DNA of 9,987 bases from JABFRZ01 sp036376275 (GTDB lineage: Bacteria > Planctomycetota > UBA1135 > GCA-002686595): the NCBI GenBank assembly GCA_036376275.1, contig DASVAP010000298.1, forward strand, positions 1 through 9,987, written 5' to 3'. A program made the translations under genes and the position numbers. The notes beneath the pieces are model-generated. The model was not told where the DNA came from. It saw nothing but the letters and a program-made list of their open reading frames with translations, and did not search any database. Shown here one piece after another: positions 1 to 5,430 of this stretch (positions are counted from its first letter, which is position 1; every line of letters starts with the position of its first letter).

Positions 1-1107
1 CGCGTCCTCGCGGTACTCCCACAGCGTGGGGCCGTAGCCCACCAGGAGGCGCAGCGGGCGGGTCGCCAGCACGACGTGGGCACCGGGCGCGCCGGCGACG
101 GGTTCTGGACCCGGCTCGAGGGGCTCCTCGAAGACGCAGGCTCCGCCGGCGTCGAAGAGCGCGACCCGCAGCCAGCTCGCCTGGAAGCCCGCCACGGGGG
201 CCTGGTGCTGCTCCTCGACGAGCGCGAGGGCGAGGCCGCGGGCCGGGTCGATCGTCACGCGCTCGAAGTAGCCCGCGGCGAAGTGATCGTCGCCCCGCTC
301 GACCGTGCCGAGCACGTCCAGCTCCTCCCCGTAGGCCCACCAGAGCTGCCCCGCGCCCTTGACGTAGGTGCCGACCAGGAAGCGCGCCTGCGGCATTCCC
401 GGCAGGCCCGCGACCTTCTCGAGCGAGTTCACGTAGCCGACCCGGGGCGGCGCGAGGGTCCGGATCCGCTCGCCGTCGGCCGTGCACACCGCCAGGACCT
501 CGCCGTCGGCATAGACCAGCTCGCGCGCCCCGTCGACGACCCCGTTCTGCGACGGGCCCCACTCGCGCTGCCACAGGACGTTCCCGCGGCAGTCGAGGAG
601 GTAGACGGTGCTCTCGTTCGCATTGCCCACCAGGATCTCGAGGCAGCCGTCGCCGTCGCTGTCCAGCAGGTCGTCCTCGCGCGCCGGCACGTTCTGGACC
701 CAGCGCAGCGATCCATCGAGCTCGAGCACGGCCACGGGCGGGACCCAGCCGTTGGCGAGGCGGGCGATCTCGAGGCTCCCGTCGCCGTCCACGTCGGCGA
801 AGCGCGCCGGCAGGTAGGGCGGGCAGTCGAGCGGGTAGGGGGCGCTGGCGAGCACGCGTCCGGTGCCGAGCTCGAGGCGCGCGACGCCGCAGGTCCCGGC
901 CACGAGCAGCTCCTCGCCCGCGATGCGGAGGTCCGAGATCGCCCCGACCGCCGGGACCTCCGCGAAGCGCGTGCGCGTCAGGGCGAGCGGCGTGGCCGAG
1001 CGCTGCCAGGGCGCCTCCAGCGGCTCCGCGCCACAGCCGCCGGCGAGCGCGAGCACGCAAAGGAACGGCAAGGACGAGAGGCGCGACGCGGGCGGGACCG
1101 GCTCCAC
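1..1107 (-). CDS. FG-GAP/PQQ-like beta-propeller lipoprotein, C-terminus cut off by the window edge
   Basis: The frame is open from a GTG at 1107 to the left edge (369 codons, no stop), so the gene is partial at its C-terminus. The first 25 residues form a lipoprotein signal: a basic residue (R9), a hydrophobic stretch, then a lipobox L-A-G-G-C with the cysteine at residue 25. That choice of start fits the signal, and no ATG in this frame gives a better one. Two FG-GAP-type calcium loops are visible, DVDGDG at 105-110 and DSDGDG at 149-154, the second followed by the usual C-L-E-I-L-V-G-N. Strands of the 'dGxxxW' type seen in PQQ-like/WD-type propeller blades occur near residues 131-136 and 174-179. 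It is probably a lipid-anchored periplasmic or surface propeller used for binding; no catalytic motif is seen. It is divergent from the EamA transporter. The family is known only as a structural class, so no precise function is proposed. Confidence 0.85.
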   Translation of the reverse strand, partial: MEPVPPASRLSSLPFLCVLALAGGCGAEPLEAPWQRSATPLALTRTRFAEVPAVGAISDLRIAGEELLVAGTCGVARLELGTGRVLASAPYPLDCPPYLPARFADVDGDGSLEIARLANGWVPPVAVLELDGSLRWVQNVPAREDDLLDSDGDGCLEILVGNANESTVYLLDCRGNVLWQREWGPSQNGVVDGARELVYADGEVLAVCTADGERIRTLAPPRVGYVNSLEKVAGLPGMPQARFLVGTYVKGAGQLWWAYGEELDVLGTVERGDDHFAAGYFERVTIDPARGLALALVEEQHQAPVAGFQASWLRVALFDAGGACVFEEPLEPGPEPVAGAPGAHVVLATRPLRLLVGYGPTLWEYREDA

Positions 1108-1116
1108 GGGGCATGC

Positions 1117-1122
1117 AGTGTA
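1117..1122 (-). promoter_or_regulatory. candidate -10 box for the lipoprotein gene
   Basis: On the minus strand TACACT (4 of 6 to TATAAT) ends nine bases before the GTG start at 1107. A transcript beginning about seven bases after the box would have almost no leader. No convincing -35 element is seen 17 bases upstream, and no Shine-Dalgarno sequence precedes the GTG. Confidence 0.4.
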
Positions 1123-1163
1123 CGCAGACTGGGAGCACGGGTGCCGGCGGGAGCGACGCCGCG

Positions 1164-1169
1164 TAGGCT
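1164..1169 (+). promoter_or_regulatory. candidate -10 box for the EamA transporter gene
   Basis: TAGGCT, of the same TAnnnT form as other boxes in the window, lies 21 bases before the ATG at 1191. The leader would be short (about 15 bases) and contains no clear Shine-Dalgarno sequence. No good -35 hexamer is visible. The call rests mainly on position and on likeness to the other TAnnnT boxes here. Confidence 0.33.
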
Positions 1170-1190
1170 GCCAGGCTCGCTCGCGCCCCG

Positions 1191-2129
1191 ATGAACGCCC
1201 CGCACCGCACCCCGAGCCCGCTGGCCGTGCTGCTCTTCACGGCGCTGCTGTGCCTGATCTGGGGCAGCACCTGGGTCGTGATCCAGCAGGGGCTGGCCGA
1301 CCTGCCGCCCTTCGGGTCGGCGGCGGCGCGCTTCGCCATCGCGGCGGTGGTCATGAGCCTCGTGTGCGCCCTGTGGGGCGAGCGCGAGGGCGGAGCGCGG
1401 CCGACGGCGCGCCTCTCGCTCGTGCTGGGCACGATCAACTTCGCGGCCTCCTACGGGATCGTCTACTGGAGCGAGACGCGCCTGCCCTCGAGCCTGGTCA
1501 GCGTGCTGTGGGCCGTCTTCCCGATGCTCCAGGCGGTCGCGGGGCACCTCTTCCTGCCGGGCGAGCGCCTGGCGGGCGGCCAGGTGGCGGGCTTCGGCCT
1601 GGGCTTCCTCGGGGTGGTCGCCCTGTTCGGCACCGATCTGCGCGGGCTCGGGCCGGGGGCGGTGCCGGCGGGCGCGATCCTGCTGCTCTCCCCGCTCGTC
1701 TCGGCCTTCGGGACCACCTACGTGAAGCGCTTCGGGGCGGGGACGAGCTCCCTGCGCCTCAACCGCAACGCGATGTGGATCGGGGCGGCGCTCCTCGGGC
1801 TCGTGGCGCTCGTCTTCGAGCGCCAGCCCTTCCACTGGACGAGGACGGCGCTCTTCTCGCTGCTCTACCTGGCGCTCCTCGGCACGGTCCTGACCTTCGG
1901 GCTCTACTTCTGGCTGCTGCGGCACGTCGCGGCGAACCGCCTGAGCGTGATCGCCTACGTCACGCCGGGGATCGCGCTCCTGCTGGGGGTGCTGGTGGCG
2001 GACGAGCCGCTCGGGCCGTGGACCCTGGCCGGGCTCGGCGCGATCCTGGGCGGCGTGTGGCTGGTGCACCGCGGCGGCGGACGGACGCGGGCGGACGCAA
2101 AGGGGTTGCAGCGCGCGGCGGCGCGCTGA
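1191..2129 (+). CDS. EamA/DMT-superfamily inner-membrane transporter
   Basis: This 312-aa protein has the length and layout of EamA (drug/metabolite transporter) permeases: two homologous five-helix halves, about residues 15-146 and 158-292, giving ten predicted membrane helices. The first helix carries the family-typical I-W-G-S-T-W (23-28). The helix 3-4 region, with Y-W-S-E-T (92-96) followed by P-S-S-L-V-S (99-104), is also typical. The tail after residue 293 is short and basic, as expected for a cytoplasmic end. Members export or exchange small metabolites such as amino acids, nucleobases or amphiphilic compounds. The substrate cannot be read from sequence, and no neighbour suggests one. 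The ATG at 1191 starts just before helix 1 and no better start exists, although there is no Shine-Dalgarno sequence. It is divergent from the propeller lipoprotein and 100 bases upstream of the FG-GAP gene, which seems to have its own promoter. Confidence 0.93.
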   Translation: MNAPHRTPSPLAVLLFTALLCLIWGSTWVVIQQGLADLPPFGSAAARFAIAAVVMSLVCALWGEREGGARPTARLSLVLGTINFAASYGIVYWSETRLPSSLVSVLWAVFPMLQAVAGHLFLPGERLAGGQVAGFGLGFLGVVALFGTDLRGLGPGAVPAGAILLLSPLVSAFGTTYVKRFGAGTSSLRLNRNAMWIGAALLGLVALVFERQPFHWTRTALFSLLYLALLGTVLTFGLYFWLLRHVAANRLSVIAYVTPGIALLLGVLVADEPLGPWTLAGLGAILGGVWLVHRGGGRTRADAKGLQRAAAR

Positions 2130-2133
2130 GCCT

Positions 2134-2160
2134 GTTTCCGGGACGCGCTCCGGCGGGAAC
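2134..2160 (+). terminator. weak candidate terminator after the transporter gene
   Basis: GTTTCC (2134-2139) can pair with GGGAAC (2155-2160) using one G-U pair, around a 15-base GC-rich loop, just after the TGA at 2127-2129. A second GC-only hairpin, GCGCGC-GGCG-GCGCGC, sits at 2111-2126 over the last codons. Neither is followed by a run of T, so this is only a possible factor-assisted end. Such stems arise easily in DNA of this composition. Confidence 0.22.
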
Positions 2161-2173
2161 GGCCGGGCCTGCC

Positions 2174-2179
2174 TAGGAT
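2174..2179 (+). promoter_or_regulatory. candidate -10 box TAGGAT for the FG-GAP gene
   Basis: TAGGAT matches TATAAT at four positions and is identical to the box before the flavoenzyme gene on the other strand (9378-9383). A start about seven bases downstream would give a leader of roughly 44 bases that contains the 2197-2216 palindrome and the ribosome binding site. The -35 position 17 bases upstream (CGGCGG) is poor. Confidence 0.4.
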
Positions 2180-2196
2180 GGAGCCCGACCCCCGTC

Positions 2197-2216
2197 CGGC
2201 GGTCCCGGGACCGCCG
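2197..2216. promoter_or_regulatory. perfect 20-bp palindrome in the leader of the FG-GAP gene
   Basis: CGGCGGTCCCGGGACCGCCG equals its own reverse complement over all 20 bases. It lies between the TAGGAT box and the start codon at 2230, and its last G is the first G of the Shine-Dalgarno run. As DNA it could be an operator for a dimeric repressor. As RNA it could fold into an eight-pair stem with a CCGG loop directly against the ribosome binding site and influence translation. The palindrome itself is certain; the function is inferred. Confidence 0.5.
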
Positions 2217-2223
2217 AGGAAGG
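2216..2223 (+). promoter_or_regulatory. Shine-Dalgarno sequence that fixes the FG-GAP gene start
   Basis: GAGGAAGG ends six bases before the ATG at 2230. It is the clearest ribosome binding site in the window and supports 2230 over other possible starts. It overlaps the end of the 2197-2216 palindrome by one base. Confidence 0.65.
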
Positions 2224-2229
2224 CTTGCC

Positions 2230-3768
2230 ATGCTGGTGCTCGTCTCGCTTGTGGCTGCGGTCCCCGCCACGGCCCCGAGCGGTGCGCAGGAGCCGCCCGT
2301 GCTACGCACCTGGGAGGTGTCCGCGACCCTGTTCGGCTTCACGGCCTTCGATGTCCTCGGCGACGTCGACGGCGACGGGGATCCGGAGCTCCTGGTCGGC
2401 GACGCGGGCTACTCGACGGCGGGTCTCTCGCTGCGCGGGCGCATGCGCGTCCTGGCGAGCAGCGGCGCGGTCCTGTTCGAGCACCTGGGTACGGTGCCGA
2501 ACCAGATCCTCGGCAGCTTCGCGCGGCCGGTCGGCGACGTCGACGGCGACGGGCGCGAGGACTACATGGAGAGCGGGCGCCCCGTCGACCCGGCCCGCAT
2601 CCGCAGCGGGGCCTCCGGGGCCGTGCTCTTCACCGCCAGCCTGGGCGCCCAGGACGCCGCCGGGCTCGGCGACCTGGACGGCGACGGCCTGGACGACTTC
2701 GCGCTGGGGCGCCTGGGTCAGGTGCGGCTCTTCCGGGGAGGCTCGTTCCAGATCCACGCGACGATCGCGGCTCCGCCCGAGACCTTCGACTTCGGCGCGC
2801 GCGTCCTCGCGCTCGGGGACGTGGATGGCGACGGCGCCTGCGACCTGGCGATCGGGGCCCTGGGCGAGGGGCACAAGATCAGCCCGCCGGGCGAGGTGCT
2901 GGTCCATTCCGGCCGGACGGGCGCGCTGCTCCACCGCGTCCCCGGGCACGACCAGAACGACCACTTCGGCCAGCACATGGCCGCCCCCGGCGACCTGACG
3001 GGCGACGGCGTCGGCGAGCTCGTCGTCGGGACCTCGGTCCCGTTCCTAGCGCACGGGCGCCTCACGTTCCTCGACGGGCCGACGGGCGTCGCGCTGGCCC
3101 CTAGCCCGCTGGGTGAGGCCAGCGAGGGGCTCGACGCGTCCGGCGACGTGAACGGCGACGGCCTCCCCGACCTCGTCCGGGGGGCGCGGGGCGCCTTCAC
3201 GAGCCCGACGATCCGCGTCGAGGAGGGAGTCACGGGCGAGGTGCTGTTCGCGGGGCCGCGCGGCCCGTTCGACCTCGTCGCCGGCGGCGCGCACGACTGG
3301 AACGGCGACACCTTCCCGGACTTCCTGCTGGCGCGCACGAGCCGGATCGAGCTCCTCTCCGGCGCGCCCCCGCGCACCGCGGTCGCGGGCGCCCCGTGCT
3401 TCACCGCGCTCGCGCGCGAGCCGCGCATCGGCGCGACCGGCGCGCCGGCCCTCGGCCAGCCCTACCGCCTGCACCTCGCGGACGTGCCGCCCTTCGTCCC
3501 CGCCGTGCTGCGCCTCGCTCTCGACACACCCGGCAACCTCGCCGCGCCCGGTGCGCGCGGCTGCGCCCTTCTCGGCCCGGCCCTGGCCGAGATCCCGGTC
3601 GTGACCGCGAAGATCGGCCCGAACCGCGGCGCCGCCACGGTCCTGATCCCGATCCCTGCCGATCCAGCCCTGCTCGACCAGCGCCTGGCGGCCCAGTGGC
3701 GCGTGCTCGACTCCACCGGCCGCGTCGTGGCCCGCACGCGCGTGCTGCGGCCCAGGGTGGGCCCCTGA
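2230..3768 (+). CDS. secreted seven-motif FG-GAP beta-propeller protein with C-terminal beta domain
   Basis: This 512-aa protein starts with a hydrophobic signal-like segment (residues 1-14) and a possible signal-peptidase I site after S-G-A (17-19). The n-region lacks a basic residue, which is unusual. Seven FG-GAP calcium loops follow, starting near residues 45, 103, 148, 197, 255, 306 and 356. Most read DxDGDG; the fifth is DLTGDG, the sixth DVNGDG and the seventh DWNGDT. Spacing of 45-58 residues fits a complete seven-bladed integrin-alpha-type propeller. Residues about 385-512 form a separate domain beginning G-A-P-C-F and containing P-A-L-G-Q-P and a G-A-A-T-V-L-I-P-I-P strand. That pattern is one I associate with C-terminal domains of planctomycete surface proteins. 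It is likely an exported binding or adhesion protein; no catalytic residues are seen. The gene is monocistronic in appearance and convergent with the next gene. Confidence 0.92.
   Translation: MLVLVSLVAAVPATAPSGAQEPPVLRTWEVSATLFGFTAFDVLGDVDGDGDPELLVGDAGYSTAGLSLRGRMRVLASSGAVLFEHLGTVPNQILGSFARPVGDVDGDGREDYMESGRPVDPARIRSGASGAVLFTASLGAQDAAGLGDLDGDGLDDFALGRLGQVRLFRGGSFQIHATIAAPPETFDFGARVLALGDVDGDGACDLAIGALGEGHKISPPGEVLVHSGRTGALLHRVPGHDQNDHFGQHMAAPGDLTGDGVGELVVGTSVPFLAHGRLTFLDGPTGVALAPSPLGEASEGLDASGDVNGDGLPDLVRGARGAFTSPTIRVEEGVTGEVLFAGPRGPFDLVAGGAHDWNGDTFPDFLLARTSRIELLSGAPPRTAVAGAPCFTALAREPRIGATGAPALGQPYRLHLADVPPFVPAVLRLALDTPGNLAAPGARGCALLGPALAEIPVVTAKIGPNRGAATVLIPIPADPALLDQRLAAQWRVLDSTGRVVARTRVLRPRVGP
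2357..2553 (+). repeat. 23-base direct repeat encoding FG-GAP loops 1 and 2
   Basis: The 23 bases at 2357-2379 recur exactly at 2531-2553, 174 bases (58 codons) apart. They encode the G-D-V-D-G-D-G core of the first two calcium loops. Other loops use synonymous or variant codons. The identity at DNA level is explained by the protein repeat plus strong codon bias, but it could also allow recombination that removes one blade. Confidence 0.8.
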
Positions 3769-3789
3769 GCCCGCGCCCCGGCTGGGCCG
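3748..3789. terminator. candidate shared hairpin terminator between convergent genes
   Basis: CGGCCCAG (3748-3755) is the exact reverse complement of CTGGGCCG (3782-3789). The stem spans the stop codon of the FG-GAP gene and the 24-base gap to the stop of the gene on the other strand. The 26-base spacer contains further GC-rich sequence that could extend the stem with bulges. The symmetric position suits a terminator used in both directions, but no T-run follows on either strand. Confidence 0.35.
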
Positions 3790-3792
3790 GAA

Positions 3793-5394
3793 TCACTCGC
3801 GGATCATCTGCACGAAGCGGATCCCGTCCTCTTCGTCCTCGCCCACGACGCGCCAGCCCGCGAGGCCGTAGTGGAGCGATTCCGGCGCGCGCGGGAGATC
3901 GACCAGCGCGAGCCCGTCGGCGTCGCTCTCGGCCACGAGCTCGTCCCCGTCGAAGACCTGCACCCCGGCCAGGGGGTCGCCGATGAAATCGCTGAGCTCC
4001 GGCGCGACGAGCCGCGAGCCCGAGGCGTCCTTGAACAGCACGGCCAGCGCGAAGCCGCGCGCGAGCTCGACCTCGATCTCCAGGACCTCGTTGCCCTCCT
4101 CGTTCTCTCCGGCCGGCATGGCACGCGCGAAGTCGCCCGTGGCGGAGCGGTAGCCGGGCGCGTAGACGAGCCAGCGTTCGAAGGCATCGGGGACCGGTTC
4201 GTCCTCCTCGCCGCCGAACCACTGCCCGTGGATCCGGCCCAGGAAGACGACGGTCTCGAGCGACTCCCCGCTGACCGCGTCGCGAACCCGCATGGCGTAC
4301 ACACGCCCTGGCTTCGCCCGCGCGCGGAACTCGAGGCCGTCGCAGGGCGGCTGCACGCGCAGACTGGCCGGCTCGTAGGAACGTCCGTCGATCGCCAGGA
4401 CCGATAGCTCGTACTCGCCCGGCGGCACCCCGCGCAGCTCGAAGGGCGTCTGGCCGTCCTCGTCGTCGCCCCAGAGCTTGAACTCGCTCAGGAAGACGAG
4501 CTCGCGCCCGCTGCGCGGGTCGCGCAGGAGCAGCGCCCCGAACGGCTCGCCCCGTCCCGACTCCTCCAGCAGGCGCCCGCGGATCGGCCCGGGGCTCCCG
4601 GCCACCGGCAGGAACAGCGCCACGGCCTCGTCCGCGCCGGGCTCGAGCTCGACCTCGACCGGCTCGCTGGCCGCGAAGGCGCCCAGCGCCAGCACGCGAT
4701 GGCGCCCGGGCCGGAGGCCGCTCAGGCGGAACTCGCCGCGCTCGTCCGTCGTCGTCGCGCCCTCCGAGCCCTCCGCGAGCGAGAACACGCGCACGAGCGC
4801 GTCCGGAGCTCCGCGCTCGCCGAGCGTCACGACGCGCCCGTGCAGCTCCGCCCAGACGTCCTCCGATGCCGCCTCCGCTCTCGGGGGCAGCGCCGACGGC
4901 ACGGGCACGAGCCACTCGCGCGACGCTTCCGGATCGAAGGGCGCCTCGTGGCGCGCGAGCAGCTCCCTCGTCCGCGGGTGCTTCACCCAGGCCCGCACCG
5001 TCCCGCGCGGGAAGGCGCGCGTCGTGACGAAGCCACCGCTCGCATCCGTGCGCACGCTCTCGGCCACGCGGTCGTCGGGCGAGGAGAGCAGCACCAGTCG
5101 CCCGGACCGCACCGGCGCACCGCCCGGGTCCTCGATCAGCCGCCCGCGGATCGGACCGCTGGGCGTCGCCACGTGCGCCTCGCGCGCCGCTGGGCTGGCT
5201 TCGGGCGCGGCGCGGGCGGCCGGTGAATCGGCGGGAACGAGCGCGGACGGTTCGCGCGACTCGTGCGGCAGCGAGGGCGCCTGCGGGAGGTGCTCCAGCG
5301 TCCCCTCGGGCGCGCGCTGGCGTCCCGCGCAGCGCAGCGTGGTCACGAGCGCCGCCACCCCGGCGAGGAGGAGCACGATCCAGCGCATCCGCAT
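3793..5394 (-). CDS. membrane-anchored carboxypeptidase-regulatory-like (Ig-like) repeat protein
   Basis: Counted from the ATG at 5394 the protein has 533 residues. Residues 5-20 (W-I-V-L-L-L-A-G-V-A...) form one membrane helix or uncleaved signal. The R before C22 makes a lipoprotein unlikely. A Pro/Ala/Glu-rich linker (about 28-78) leads to three related beta modules near 80-163, 181-260 and 269-348. Modules 1 and 3 open with G-P-I-R-G-R-L, module 2 with A-E-L-H-G-R-V. Each holds a strand-turn unit of the CarboxypepD_reg type, such as T-D-E-R-G-E-F-R-L-S-G-L-R-P-G. The last 185 residues are acidic, with clusters at about 308-312, 396-399 and 519-522, and resemble nothing I can name. No peptidase or TonB-receptor domain is present, so this is probably a periplasmic or surface scaffold. 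In-frame starts GTG 5400, ATG 5394 and ATG 5388 all exist; 5394 is chosen because of the box at 5401-5406. It is same-strand with and 36 bases downstream of the GNAT-like gene. Confidence 0.87.
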   Translation of the reverse strand: MRMRWIVLLLAGVAALVTTLRCAGRQRAPEGTLEHLPQAPSLPHESREPSALVPADSPAARAAPEASPAAREAHVATPSGPIRGRLIEDPGGAPVRSGRLVLLSSPDDRVAESVRTDASGGFVTTRAFPRGTVRAWVKHPRTRELLARHEAPFDPEASREWLVPVPSALPPRAEAASEDVWAELHGRVVTLGERGAPDALVRVFSLAEGSEGATTTDERGEFRLSGLRPGRHRVLALGAFAASEPVEVELEPGADEAVALFLPVAGSPGPIRGRLLEESGRGEPFGALLLRDPRSGRELVFLSEFKLWGDDEDGQTPFELRGVPPGEYELSVLAIDGRSYEPASLRVQPPCDGLEFRARAKPGRVYAMRVRDAVSGESLETVVFLGRIHGQWFGGEEDEPVPDAFERWLVYAPGYRSATGDFARAMPAGENEEGNEVLEIEVELARGFALAVLFKDASGSRLVAPELSDFIGDPLAGVQVFDGDELVAESDADGLALVDLPRAPESLHYGLAGWRVVGEDEEDGIRFVQMIRE

Positions 5395-5400
5395 CGGCAC

Positions 5401-5406
5401 AGGGTA
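5401..5406 (-). promoter_or_regulatory. candidate -10 box TACCCT that selects the ATG at 5394
   Basis: On the minus strand TACCCT is followed by six bases (GTGCCG) and then ATG at 5394. The flavoenzyme gene shows the same box-to-ATG distance (TAGGAT, six bases, ATG at 9371). If transcription begins about seven bases after the box, the mRNA would start at or beside that ATG and the GTG at 5400 would not be transcribed. No good -35 hexamer is seen. Confidence 0.35.
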
Positions 5407-5408
5407 TC

Positions 5409-5425
5409 CCGGGCCGCGCGCCCGG
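5409..5425 (-). terminator. GC hairpin between the GNAT-like gene and the repeat-protein gene
   Basis: CCGGGC (5409-5414) and GCCCGG (5420-5425) form a perfect six-pair stem with a five-base loop, starting five bases after the TAG stop at 5431-5433. There is no T-run. It may weaken read-through into the following gene or protect the upstream mRNA. Short GC stems are common by chance in this DNA. Confidence 0.3.
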
Positions 5426-5430
5426 CCGTC

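Noticed and set aside
76..1194. Plus-strand ATG frame of 372 codons over the lipoprotein gene
   Set aside because: The minus strand encodes a lipoprotein signal and calcium loops; the plus frame shows only biased Arg/Ala/Glu composition.
978..2342. Minus-strand frame of 454 codons opposite the transporter
   Set aside because: The plus strand gives a clean ten-helix EamA protein; the minus frame is an Arg/Gln/Pro-rich shadow.
2357..3318. Regularly spaced GGCGACGTCGACGGCGACGG-like units resembling a repeat array or CRISPR
   Set aside because: The units encode FG-GAP calcium loops in frame, vary between copies and have no spacer-like unrelated sequence of fixed length. They are protein repeats.
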